64,000 nucleotides of DNA from an uncultured Planctomycetota bacterium (lineage in GTDB: Bacteria > Planctomycetota > Phycisphaerae > Phycisphaerales > UBA5793). Within the stretch, counting starts at the first letter, position 1. Each line of letters begins with the position of its first letter. The position numbers and the translations under genes were made by a program. Shown here one piece after another: positions 23,419 through 32,670 of the stretch. Where the stretch lies: assembly GCA_900696685.1 (NCBI GenBank), contig CAADHA010000084.1:1-64000 (forward strand), in the 5' to 3' direction. The notes beneath the pieces were generated by a model. That model searched no databases, was not told the DNA's origin, and worked only from the letters and a program-made list of their open reading frames with translations.

Positions 23419-25983
23419 ATGGCCTGGGCCCCGTACCAGAACTTCGACATCCGCATGCCGCTGGGGGCGCACGCCGTCGCGCCCTACTCCGTCGTGCCCT
23501 TGGCGATGGCCATCGCCGCCGGGGCCGTCGATGGAAGCGGCACGCCGGTCCTCGCCGGACGATTCCGGCGCTATTTTCCGGGTAACTACACCGGCGCAGT
23601 CTGCGGCTTCATCAACGAACCCGATTTCGGCAACCAGATCGGTCAATGGGTGGAGAAGGAAGGCATCCTGCGCCCGGGCCTCTTTGTCCGCGCGCCGCGT
23701 TGCAACCAGTCGGGCTGCGATGGCTGTCAGGGTAACGAGGGGCTACTGCACGACGTGGCCCATGTGATCGAGACCATCCAGCAGCCGGAGAATCATCGAC
23801 CGGAACACTGCGCAATTCCGGAGCAATATGGAGGATTCCTGCTTGGCCTATTCGGTGAGAGCGGGCAGTTGCCGTCGGGGATTGTCGATGCCGCCTACCG
23901 CACGATGGCTGCGGCCGATGATGCTCATTGCTGGGTGGTCATCGAGGGCGCACCCGGGGACATCACACAAATCAATTCAGTTCCTGCCGGGTATATGCAA
24001 ATCGGATTTGATGAAATCGCTTCACCGACGTTGCGTCTTTATCACCATGATTCGTACTGCCGCTTCCGCCTGGACATTCCGTCGGGCTCGACCATCCTCG
24101 ACGCTCGGCTGGTTCTGACCATGTGGTTTCAGCAGATTTCCGACGTGAAGGTCAACGTCAAGCTGCTCGACCGTGACAGCATGAATCCTTTCAGCGCGAC
24201 GGTTGATCACCCCGACAATCCGATTATCAGCAATCCCAACGGTGCGGGGCGCGTCACAGGGATCGGTCCGTTTGAGTTTGTGCTGCCCGCGCATTCACCT
24301 CCGCATGGTGATGGATATCGAATCGTGCTCGACCGCCTCGCAGCGCTCGTTCAGGCCTTCATCGACCGCCCCGGCTATGACCCGGTCGACGGAGGATACA
24401 TGGGAATCGAGCTGGAGTCCGACCGTGCGTTCAATATCGTGGACTTCCCGGCCATCGGCATAATCCAACGCATCGGTGTCTATGAATATGCTGGCATTAG
24501 CTATCCCAGCTTCCTGATTCGACCCGCGCTCTTCGTCCGCTACGCCGAGCCGGGGGTCGCAGTGGAGTATGACGAGGATGGTGCGCCAATCATGCCCAAA
24601 ATCGACATTGAAGTGACGCCGCAGATTGTCGTTAATACGAACACACGAGTATTCTGCGCCTCCCCCGGGGACTTCACCGTCAATCCTGATTGGGACGTCT
24701 TCAGCGCCTCCGACGACCCCGCCGCCGCCGGGAGCTTCAAGTACTTCGTGCTGACGCCCGTGCCGCCGATCGAATCCTGGTGGTCGCAGGAGACGCATGG
24801 CGATCCGCCGTATGACGACACCGCCGACGACCAATTCCCCTTGAACGATTGCGAGACCTACGGCATCCCCGCCGCGGCGGTTGATCCGCTGGGCGAACCC
24901 ATTACGACCATCGCCTCCGGGCCGTGGCATATCGAGCCAGGCCTGCGGGCCATTGTCGGCGTGTCCGAACAACCTGCGCGAGCTGGAATTGTGAAGGCCT
25001 ACATCGGCGGCAATGGCGACTCGCTGCCGATGGTGGAGAACGTCTGGCGGGTCTATCACGGCCGCTCGCGGGCGACGCGGCACAAGTATCCCGGCTCACT
25101 GGCGGATGCTATCCACACGGGAACGAGCCAGGGCGGCGGACCCAATACCATCGTGCTCGATGCCGCCGCGTCGATGGAGGATGGCTATTACGACGACATG
25201 CTGGTCCGCACAACGGGCGGCACCGGCGCGAATCAATGGTCGAAGATCGTCGACTACGACGGTGCTACGCGGACGGCGACGATCGAGGGGACCTGGGCAG
25301 TGACGCCCGACGCCACGACCACCTTCACCGTCATCCCCGACAAGGGCTGGTACGTCGAATACACCGGCTATGTTAAGGCGTGGTTCGCTGTCGATTCGCA
25401 CTGGCTTCAGATCGCCTCGGGCCGGCCCTGGTGCTTCCAGGATGGCGCGCCCGGCGATCCCTACCAGTGCATCTATCACTGGAACTGCTGGTACCAGGGC
25501 CGCATCGACGCCAAGTGGCGCGGAGACACCGACGACCCGGAGTTCGCCGCCTGGATCGCGGCGCACGACGCCGGGTTTGGTGCGACGTTCGAGCCGGGAA
25601 CGGCGCATTGCCACGACCCGCTGGCGGGCCTCTGCCTGCCGGAAGATTCTCCACCGGACGGCAAGGCGATGGGCGATCAACTCTGGCCGCCGGCGGCAAA
25701 CCAGGACGGCGACAGCTTCGGCGCGCCGCCCGGCATCGTCGAAACGCCGCCTTGTCGGACGCTGCATGGCGAGTATTCGTGGGCCTACCTGCCTGAGCTG
25801 GGCAGCAACCACCCGACCACGCCGATCGCGGGCCCGGTCGTGCCGCAGTTGCCGGAGTCGGGCCTTTGGCACGAGGCCAAGACAGTTAAGAAAACGTCGC
25901 CCGACGGGGCGACGACGGAGACGGTGTACGGATGGGCGGACCTGAGATTCGTGAGCAACCTGCCGACGCTGAGCGGCGCATGA
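23419..25983 (+). CDS. large tail/virion protein with DNRLRE-like beta domain
   Basis: 854 aa, starting at ATG 23419 two bases after the upstream stop. The middle (about 205-320: YCRFRLDIPSGSTILDARLV then LTMWFQQISDVKVNVKLLDR) resembles the DNRLRE-type beta-sandwich found in surface and carbohydrate-binding proteins. A cysteine- and tryptophan-rich region (CFQDGAPGDPYQCIYHWNCW) lies near 680, and the last 60 residues are proline-rich. Probably a receptor-facing tail protein or host-surface adhesin carried by the virion. The exact function is not determinable. Confidence 0.6.
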   Translation: MAWAPYQNFDIRMPLGAHAVAPYSVVPLAMAIAAGAVDGSGTPVLAGRFRRYFPGNYTGAVCGFINEPDFGNQIGQWVEKEGILRPGLFVRAPRCNQSGCDGCQGNEGLLHDVAHVIETIQQPENHRPEHCAIPEQYGGFLLGLFGESGQLPSGIVDAAYRTMAAADDAHCWVVIEGAPGDITQINSVPAGYMQIGFDEIASPTLRLYHHDSYCRFRLDIPSGSTILDARLVLTMWFQQISDVKVNVKLLDRDSMNPFSATVDHPDNPIISNPNGAGRVTGIGPFEFVLPAHSPPHGDGYRIVLDRLAALVQAFIDRPGYDPVDGGYMGIELESDRAFNIVDFPAIGIIQRIGVYEYAGISYPSFLIRPALFVRYAEPGVAVEYDEDGAPIMPKIDIEVTPQIVVNTNTRVFCASPGDFTVNPDWDVFSASDDPAAAGSFKYFVLTPVPPIESWWSQETHGDPPYDDTADDQFPLNDCETYGIPAAAVDPLGEPITTIASGPWHIEPGLRAIVGVSEQPARAGIVKAYIGGNGDSLPMVENVWRVYHGRSRATRHKYPGSLADAIHTGTSQGGGPNTIVLDAAASMEDGYYDDMLVRTTGGTGANQWSKIVDYDGATRTATIEGTWAVTPDATTTFTVIPDKGWYVEYTGYVKAWFAVDSHWLQIASGRPWCFQDGAPGDPYQCIYHWNCWYQGRIDAKWRGDTDDPEFAAWIAAHDAGFGATFEPGTAHCHDPLAGLCLPEDSPPDGKAMGDQLWPPAANQDGDSFGAPPGIVETPPCRTLHGEYSWAYLPELGSNHPTTPIAGPVVPQLPESGLWHEAKTVKKTSPDGATTETVYGWADLRFVSNLPTLSGA

Positions 25984-26432
25984 GGCAAATGAAAACAGAG
26001 GATTTGGGTGATTCGTCGGTGAACGACGACGGTGTTCGGATGAGCGAAACAGAAATCGGTAAACAACTTGCAGACGCCGAGAAACGCCTGACTCGCCGCG
26101 ACGTCTGCCTCGCGTGCGATCAATGCATCAAGCGCCCGGCGATGCCGCTGGCCTGCGCCCTGATCGTGAATCCAGATCGCGACTTCCAGCCCTGCGCCGC
26201 CAAGCTGGCCCGGATGCAGGCCTATGCCCAAGCCCGATGCCCGCATCCTGACCCCGCCCAACAGACCAAATGGTCCGCCGCGGATTTGAATTTCCTCGGC
26301 CAACCCGTCCACGCGAGTACGTCGGTGCCCGCACAATCACACGTGCAACCACCCGCTCGTCAGCGAATTCTTCGCGGAACCCAGCCCATCGGAACGACAC
26401 CTATCTACACTGATCGCGCCAAAAGAAAGTGA
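25980..26432 (+). CDS. small cysteine-motif protein ending the late operon
   Basis: 150 aa, starts at an ATG overlapping the upstream stop (ATGA). A short helical part (EIGKQLADAEKRLTRRDVCL) is followed by CLACDQCIKRPAMPLACAL and a later cysteine, possibly a small metal-binding knot. The rest is proline/glutamine-rich. No family recognised. It is the last rightward prophage gene visible; 90 bp later the strand changes. Confidence 0.5.
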   Translation: MRQMKTEDLGDSSVNDDGVRMSETEIGKQLADAEKRLTRRDVCLACDQCIKRPAMPLACALIVNPDRDFQPCAAKLARMQAYAQARCPHPDPAQQTKWSAADLNFLGQPVHASTSVPAQSHVQPPARQRILRGTQPIGTTPIYTDRAKRK

Positions 26433-26521
26433 TAGTGAACTTCCCCTCGATATGTGGAAACGTATTCGATCGTCTCAGTACGCAGCAATGCCGTTCCCCA
26501 CACCGCAGATGTATTCCTGGA

Positions 26522-26842
26522 TCATCTCCAACCCGAAGTATACGTGCCGCTTCCTGCGCGACGGCAAGTTGCCGTTCTGTCCGTCCCGAACGCACCCCAG
26601 TCCGGCCGCCCCTCCTCGTCGATGGCCGCTCGCACGCCTCGCGGCTCATGCCGCCGTGGCAACGCCAGGATCGGCCCCCATTCCGCAAGGAACACCTGCC
26701 GCTCAAGCTCCGCCGGGTCGGCCAGTTCGTCGTCGTCGAGTCCCGGCACGCTGCCGTAACGGTTCCGCCGCTCCTCGTGCAACAGTGCCGACACCGGCAC
26801 CCCTTCGACATCCTCTTCATCGATTTCGTATTCGCTTCTCAT
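26522..26842 (-). CDS. hypothetical acidic protein, 106 aa
   Basis: The frame is open to 26908, but ATG 26842 is preceded by GGAGG at seven to eight bases, so the protein starts MRSEYEIDEEDVEGVPVSAL. Strongly acidic first half (SVPGLDDDELADPAELERQV), basic end. It runs leftward, convergent with the last late gene. Function unknown; an acidic DNA-mimic-like composition could suit an anti-defence role but there is no direct evidence. Confidence 0.55.
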   Translation of the reverse strand: MRSEYEIDEEDVEGVPVSALLHEERRNRYGSVPGLDDDELADPAELERQVFLAEWGPILALPRRHEPRGVRAAIDEEGRPDWGAFGTDRTATCRRAGSGTYTSGWR

Positions 26843-26908
26843 GGTCTGTGCCTCCGGTGCAACCGCTTGTGACGGTTCGCCCGGTATGGAGCGAACCGAT
26901 AGCGACAT

Positions 26909-27217
26909 TCACGGCGAAGGCCCTTCAAGCGGACCCTTCGATAAACCTTGAGGCGCAGCCGACCCGCCGAAGCGAAAGAGCGCCGCGTCACAAACCTGAC
27001 ACCGGCGGACGGCGAGCATGATTGCCGGCGACGCCACCAGCACGAACATCGCAACGATCACCGTGATCGCCGTTCCGGTCAGGTACTCCTCGCGGATGCG
27101 CTGAGCCTTTGCAATGACGCCGGACCGTTCAAGCCAGCCGGCGAGTGCCACCAGGTTGGCCACAAGCAACACGAAACCGATCACCGAGGCGACGCGGGCG
27201 GACCGGTCCGGCCCCAC
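26909..27217 (-). CDS. small two-TM protein abutting the CRISPR array
   Basis: About 102 aa if started at GTG 27217, only two bases from the terminal CRISPR repeat. Two membrane helices: VASVIGFVLLVANLVALAGW and LTGTAITVIVAMFVLVASPA, then a CQVC pair and a glycine/proline tail. The frame continues without stop through several CRISPR repeats, so the native 5' end may have been replaced when the array came to lie here. No clear Shine-Dalgarno. Transcription from the array could run into it. Confidence 0.4.
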   Translation of the reverse strand: MGPDRSARVASVIGFVLLVANLVALAGWLERSGVIAKAQRIREEYLTGTAITVIVAMFVLVASPAIMLAVRRCQVCDAALFRFGGSAAPQGLSKGPLEGPSP

Positions 27218-27219
27218 AC

Positions 27220-29599
27220 GCTTCAATGGGACCGCGGCTCGCGAGCCGCGGATGCGAGGCCGAGGCCGCGCTGTGCCTCCAGGCATAAGCGGCTTCAATG
27301 GGACCGCGGCTCGCGAGCCGCGGATGCTTTTGAGGGCGAATCGCTCCGCGTCACGATCCAGGAACTTCAATGGGACCGCGGCTCGCGAGCCGCGGATGCA
27401 TGGATTCAATGTCATCGCCCGCCGTGCTGATCGTACTTCAATGGGACCGCGGCTCGCGAGCCGCGGATGCTTTCCGGCCGCGGGGCTTGCGTCGCGCGCA
27501 TAGAACTTCAATGGGACCGCGGCTCGCGAGCCGCGGATGCAAAAAATTGACGCGAAGCCCCCCCGCCGTACCATGACTTCAATGGGACCGCGGCTCGCGA
27601 GCCGCGGATGCAACGCGGGCGATGTTATATCCTGCGCGCCGCAGACACTTCAATGGGACCGCGGCTCGCGAGCCGCGGATGCGCGGCGCTTCGGGCGCCG
27701 CCGGAGTGTGAAATCAAACTTCAATGGGACCGCGGCTCGCGAGCCGCGGATGCGCGGGCCGCGGAGTCGCGGGTCGGCGGCGGGGCTGATACTTCAATGG
27801 GACCGCGGCTCGCGAGCCGCGGATGCATGATCGTCGGCTGGGTCCTCGCGCCGCATGCCGAACTTCAATGGGACCGCGGCTCGCGAGCCGCGGATGCGGC
27901 GCGCGCGCTGTCACCGCCGCCGCCGCCAAAACACTTCAATGGGACCGCGGCTCGCGAGCCGCGGATGCTTCGCCGCGGGAGGCAATAAAAAACGAATTAT
28001 TTAACTTCAATGGGACCGCGGCTCGCGAGCCGCGGATGCGCGAGCTGCGGGTCCTCGCCAATCGGGCGCTTGACACTTCAATGGGACCGCGGCTCGCGAG
28101 CCGCGGATGCGGCTCGCTCATGGTCTTCCAACCCTGCCGCATCTACTTCAATGGGACCGCGGCTCGCGAGCCGCGGATGCGTAGATTTTGAGCGCGGGCC
28201 CATCAGCGGAAAAATCACTTCAATGGGACCGCGGCTCGCGAGCCGCGGATGCGAGATGGAACCAGCGGCGAACCGGCGCCGTCAAGAACTTCAATGGGAC
28301 CGCGGCTCGCGAGCCGCGGATGCGTTGCCGCAAACCACAAACCGCACGCCGTACTGTGACTTCAATGGGACCGCGGCTCGCGAGCCGCGGATGCGCGGAC
28401 TGTGGGGTAGATTGATGGGTTTTATTGAACTTCAATGGGACCGCGGCTCGCGAGCCGCGGATGCTGGGGGACGATGGGGACGATAAAAAGGCAAAACACT
28501 TCAATGGGACCGCGGCTCGCGAGCCGCGGATGCGGTCCTCGATGACTGCGTATTCGGAGACCCTCTCAACTTCAATGGGACCGCGGCTCGCGAGCCGCGG
28601 ATGCTACGATGCCGTACATCTCCCCGTACTCTGTTTTATACTTCAATGGGACCGCGGCTCGCGAGCCGCGGATGCTCGCACCGCCGGGAACAACAACCGC
28701 CGGAAACTACACTTCAATGGGACCGCGGCTCGCGAGCCGCGGATGCGACAAGCTCCGCGTGCGATACGACCCGGAGCGCTGGACTTCAATGGGACCGCGG
28801 CTCGCGAGCCGCGGATGCGAAGGCGCTCATCGCCTCGATCGGCGTCTTGCCGAAACTTCAATGGGACCGCGGCTCGCGAGCCGCGGATGCCTCGTCGCAC
28901 GAACCACCAGCTCGTCGGCCTTGATCCACTTCAATGGGACCGCGGCTCGCGAGCCGCGGATGCTCCTCAGCCCCCTCGAGCGAGACCGCGCGAACCAACT
29001 TCAATGGGACCGCGGCTCGCGAGCCGCGGATGCTCAGCAATGAAGAACTCCGCGAGGCCCATCGCGAACTTCAATGGGACCGCGGCTCGCGAGCCGCGGA
29101 TGCACCGATCGGCTGGAGCGCGTCGAGCAGCAGGTGATACTTCAATGGGACCGCGGCTCGCGAGCCGCGGATGCCGCGCAGGATGGATGGGCGATCGATC
29201 GTCCTTGAAACTTCAATGGGACCGCGGCTCGCGAGCCGCGGATGCGCATCGAAGCCCAGGCGATCAGTGTGGCCCACTGCACTTCAATGGGACCGCGGCT
29301 CGCGAGCCGCGGATGCCGCAGTTGCAGCCCCACTCGCGGTTGGCGCGATTACTTCAATGGGACCGCGGCTCGCGAGCCGCGGATGCATCATGATTACACT
29401 CCGTTGCAATCCACAATTAAACTTCAATGGGACCGCGGCTCGCGAGCCGCGGATGCGCGTAGAGCCGAACCCAGTCCGGCCGCTCGCAGATGACTTCAAT
29501 GGGACCGCGGCTCGCGAGCCGCGGATGCGGTGGAACGCGACGGCCACGTCCGTAGCGAATGGCACTTCAATGGGACCGCGGCTCGCGAGCCGCGGATGC
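27220..29599 (-). CRISPR. type I-G CRISPR array, 34 repeats and 33 spacers
   Basis: The 36-bp repeat reads on the plus strand ACTTCAATGGGA, then the perfect 20-nt palindrome CCGCGGCTCGCGAGCCGCGG, then ATGC. Repeats start at 27220, 27292, 27364, 27435 and so on, the last at 29564. Spacers are 33-37 bp, mostly 35. Only the two leftmost repeats differ (first base G instead of A), which marks the left as the old, trailer end. The transcript should therefore be the minus strand, giving repeat 3' ends of ATTGAAGT and a leader on the right beside csb2. All other repeats are identical, which suggests active or recent adaptation. Confidence 0.97.
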
Positions 29600-29815
29600 T
29601 GCCGCTACCGTAAACCGTGCTGGATAAGCTGGTTGCGATAGTGATTGCGAGCGAGAGGGAGTTACATGGTCGGGCGAGCGTGGTTTACACCGCGAGTGTG
29701 GCACAAGTCTTGAATTGCCAAAGAGCTGCGACACGCGAGCGTGCCCGGCACCCCCCTGCACCACCGTCGCACTCGCTGCGATATTAGCAGGTAATGCCGT
29801 TGACATGGAAATCCT
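29600..29815 (-). promoter_or_regulatory. probable CRISPR leader
   Basis: 216 bp between the end of csb2 and the first repeat in transcript order. It contains no plausible gene and is less GC-rich than its surroundings near 29,600-29,720. Position downstream of the cas operon on the same strand, plus degeneration of repeats only at the opposite end, make it the leader. No strong sigma-70 promoter was identified. Confidence 0.6.
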
Positions 29816-31585
29816 CTATTCCTCTGTATCACGATGGAATGGCCAGAAAAGCCCCATACCAAAGTGACTCGACGAGCCTAACAGAAGCGGCCCTTGAACT
29901 TCAAGGTCAAATTTGATGTGAAAGGATCCTGCAAGGCGATGACCACCGTCGTCGCCAGGCTTGCGACGGAAGCGCTTAAACTGGATCGGACGCAAAGCCA
30001 ATGCGGACCCCGGAAGGTTGATGCGGAATGCGCCGTGTTGATCTGTTTGCGGCGATATATCCACCTGATCTGCCGAGAGTTTACCGCGAAGGTCTTCGCG
30101 TTGATCGATCAATCGCTCGATCTCGCCGCGGAGATTCTCGACGAGCCAGCCTTGAGAATTGGAAAACACGCGGCGACGAAGCGGGTGCCCAGACTCGCGC
30201 GCGGTGGCCAGTTCCTCATCGGTACGAATGCTCCAGAAACGCGCGTCGTCGCGGCGCCCGCCGCGCTCCCGTGGATGTCGCGTGGCAAGATAAGGCGTGA
30301 TGGATATCCACTCGCGTGACGGCCGCAAAGGACCAGGATGATAGTCACGGAGCGTGCCCATGCCGAGTAGCAACATTCGCAGCGGATGTCTCGCTTCGGC
30401 ATCCCGGCCCGAGTTCAACTTGGACAGTCTGTCGAGCGCGCGACACTCATCGGGTCCGAACCCGTCACGGGCGAAGACCGTGAGGTGATCGAGACGGCCG
30501 TCGCCATCTTCGTCGGTGGGCAGATAGTAGGCGTGGGTGTGGCCGGAGAGCGGGTTACCATGCCCGTCTTTGCCGGAGAGGATGGCAGAGCGGCCGCGAA
30601 CGCCGTTCCGCTGGGTTAAGCGGCCGTGAATGCTCATCAGCGCGCGGCGGGCGGCTTCGGCGACTGGGAGAGTCTCCGTCACCAGCGGCAGGACGGTTGA
30701 GTCGAGAGCGTAGCGGGCAACCTGAATGCACCGGGGTGTGCTGCGTCCGCGCGGGCTGAAGCCCGCGGCTCGCTCACGCTTAGGTTCAATCTTGAAGCAG
30801 TCGCGCGGGCGGGCGTATTGGACCCAGCGCGAGCCGGGCGGGTCGGACCAGTGCTCCTTGTGCAGTTGAAGCGTCTCCATGCAGAGGTTCCAGGCGGGGT
30901 CGTAGAGTGTGGTTCGCTGGTTGCTCGTCTGTCTCTTCCGGCCACGGCCGGTCGTTTCAGTGACGGTGGCAACATGGTCCTCGGCGAACGCGGACTTTGC
31001 GTCGGCGCAGAGCAGGCGGACGATCTCGTGGTCGTCTGGGACGTCGCGGCTGTTGAGCGGTGTGACGTGGCACCCCTCGGTCGTCGAGCCCGGCAAGATA
31101 TCGGAGAAACCGCTCCCTGACGGTCGCAGCTCTGATTCGAGCAGCTCCGCCGCGCACCAGGACTCCGATCGACCGAGCGTGTTGAGGTTTGCCAGGATGC
31201 GGCTAAGCGTTTGGCGCTGCGTGTCGTCAAGCGAAGCGTTCGGCCAGCGGACCAGCAGCGCCGCCTCGCGCGAGACGGCGACAAAAGTGTCAAACACCAA
31301 CGTGCGATCATCCGGGCCTTTTTTGAACCACGGCATGTAGTGGCGCGTGTGGCCGGTGGAGGCCGGGGGCAGTACGAACTCGGGCGCCTCGGCCGCGAGA
31401 GTTTCGAGGATTGGCTTCACATCCGACTCCGGCACGTCCGGCTGCGTGCGTTTCCAGGTCGCGATCAGCGCGCGCAGAATCCGCCACGGCGAAGGCGGCC
31501 ACTCGACCGCGCCCTCGTTGACGTGCCGACCCCACGGCGTGGCGTGGTAGCGGCCGGCGAGGAATCGGAGCGAAATGGCGATCAT
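29816..31585 (-). CDS. csb2: type I-G Cascade subunit Csb2 (Cas5-Cas6 fusion)
   Basis: 589 aa, GSU0054 family. The N-terminus is diagnostic: LRFLAGRYHATPWGRHVNEG then AVEWPPSPWRILRALIATWK. In type I-G this protein combines the Cas5 backbone role (binding the crRNA 5' handle) and Cas6-like crRNA processing. The Cas6-like part is the C-terminal half, with a basic, glycine-rich end (KRFRRKPGDDGGHRLAGSFH). Start overlaps the csb1 stop by four bases (ATGA), so the effector genes are translationally coupled. It is the last gene before the leader and array. Confidence 0.93.
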   Translation of the reverse strand: MIAISLRFLAGRYHATPWGRHVNEGAVEWPPSPWRILRALIATWKRTQPDVPESDVKPILETLAAEAPEFVLPPASTGHTRHYMPWFKKGPDDRTLVFDTFVAVSREAALLVRWPNASLDDTQRQTLSRILANLNTLGRSESWCAAELLESELRPSGSGFSDILPGSTTEGCHVTPLNSRDVPDDHEIVRLLCADAKSAFAEDHVATVTETTGRGRKRQTSNQRTTLYDPAWNLCMETLQLHKEHWSDPPGSRWVQYARPRDCFKIEPKRERAAGFSPRGRSTPRCIQVARYALDSTVLPLVTETLPVAEAARRALMSIHGRLTQRNGVRGRSAILSGKDGHGNPLSGHTHAYYLPTDEDGDGRLDHLTVFARDGFGPDECRALDRLSKLNSGRDAEARHPLRMLLLGMGTLRDYHPGPLRPSREWISITPYLATRHPRERGGRRDDARFWSIRTDEELATARESGHPLRRRVFSNSQGWLVENLRGEIERLIDQREDLRGKLSADQVDISPQTDQHGAFRINLPGSALALRPIQFKRFRRKPGDDGGHRLAGSFHIKFDLEVQGPLLLGSSSHFGMGLFWPFHRDTEE

Positions 31586-32670
31586 TGATCGTCGCCTTCC
31601 TCATCACCGTCGGCGCTGTCGTCGGCGTTCTCGTCCGCGTCTCCCTTACCCTTCCCGCCTTTGCCGCCCTTCTTCTTGCTCGGCTTCCACTCGACCTCGG
31701 TGATGGGCGGATCGGCGAAATGCGACTTGCACGCGCCGATCAGGTGCTTGCACTCGTTGAGCAGCACGTCCTCGGCGGGGACCGTCCACCCGTCTAGCCG
31801 CATGACGTCCAGATCGCCGTCGAGTTCCAGGTCGCACGCGGTGCGCAGGCGCAGACCGGTGGAAAGGAACCGGCGAATCTTGAACAGCGACAGCGCGATC
31901 AGGAGCTTCGTGGCATCGTCGCCCAGACCGTAACCGCGGAGCAGTGCGAGATCGATATTAAAGTATGCCTTGATCGACTTGGCGACGAACTCGGTGCGAT
32001 GGAAGGGGACGTTGCCTTCGCCACTCTTAAGGTCGGGCTGAACAATGTTGTTCTTGACGCCGCCGCTCTCCACTACGTCGACGTCGCAGGCCTCGATGAA
32101 GCCAGACAGAGCCCGCGTCACACGCAATCGTCCTCCGATCTCTTCGAGAAAACACCCGTGAATGAGACTGTTGGGATCGTACTTGAGCAACCCCGCGCGG
32201 AACTTCTTCCAATCGACGCGACCATCGTTCTGATAGCCGATCTCTGCGGCAAACTCCTTGTTGAATGCATTCTTGGTGAGTTCCCGCTTGCCGTCAGTCT
32301 TTGAGACGCGCCGCGCTTCCTTCATCACGTACTCGGAGTTAATCCGATGCGCCTCCAGAATCGAATTGCTCAGGTGTCCGTTGTTCGCGTCCGTGATTTT
32401 GATATATGGTAGGCCGCGCAGTTCAGCGATCAGATCCTCTGCTGCGGCGTCCCAGCACGCCAGTTCCATGCGGTTGGCCACGGATTGGGCGGATTCGACC
32501 AGCAGCATTTCGGTGCCGTCCGGAAGCGTGTAGCGGGCCGGGCCGAGGTCGGCGAAGCCGGTGGACTGGAAGCGGCAGCCCTGGAGCGGCTTGAGCTTGG
32601 CTTCCATCAGCAACCGCGGGGTGTCCTTGAGCTTCTCGTAGTCGATGCCTGATGTTTTCGTTTCGCTCAT
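31582..32670 (-). CDS. csb1: type I-G Cascade backbone Csb1 (Cas7)
   Basis: 362 aa, GSU0053 family. Start at ATG 32670 with GGAAGGAG at seven bases; the frame extends further upstream without support. Family segments: DTPRLLMEAKLKPLQGCRFQ, STGFADLGPARYTLPDGTEM, LVESAQSVANRMELACWD, and RTEFVAKSIKAYFNIDLALL. Multiple copies are expected to coat the crRNA. The C-terminal 45 residues are a lysine/glycine then acidic tail (KKKGGKGGKGKGDADENADD), which is unusual and probably disordered. Overlaps both neighbours by four bases. Confidence 0.93.
   Translation of the reverse strand: MSETKTSGIDYEKLKDTPRLLMEAKLKPLQGCRFQSTGFADLGPARYTLPDGTEMLLVESAQSVANRMELACWDAAAEDLIAELRGLPYIKITDANNGHLSNSILEAHRINSEYVMKEARRVSKTDGKRELTKNAFNKEFAAEIGYQNDGRVDWKKFRAGLLKYDPNSLIHGCFLEEIGGRLRVTRALSGFIEACDVDVVESGGVKNNIVQPDLKSGEGNVPFHRTEFVAKSIKAYFNIDLALLRGYGLGDDATKLLIALSLFKIRRFLSTGLRLRTACDLELDGDLDVMRLDGWTVPAEDVLLNECKHLIGACKSHFADPPITEVEWKPSKKKGGKGGKGKGDADENADDSADGDEEGDDQ

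Noticed and set aside
26590-26615. Partial match (about 14 bases, CCCAGTCCGGCCGC) between the spacer at 29457-29492 and the gene at 26522-26842.
   Set aside because: Too short for a self-targeting protospacer; at most it hints that the spacer came from a phage with a related gene.
26948-29641. Many overlapping frames through the CRISPR region encoding repeats such as NFNGTAAREPRM or TSMGPRLASRGC.
   Set aside because: Translation of the stop-free CRISPR repeat in several frames; not proteins.
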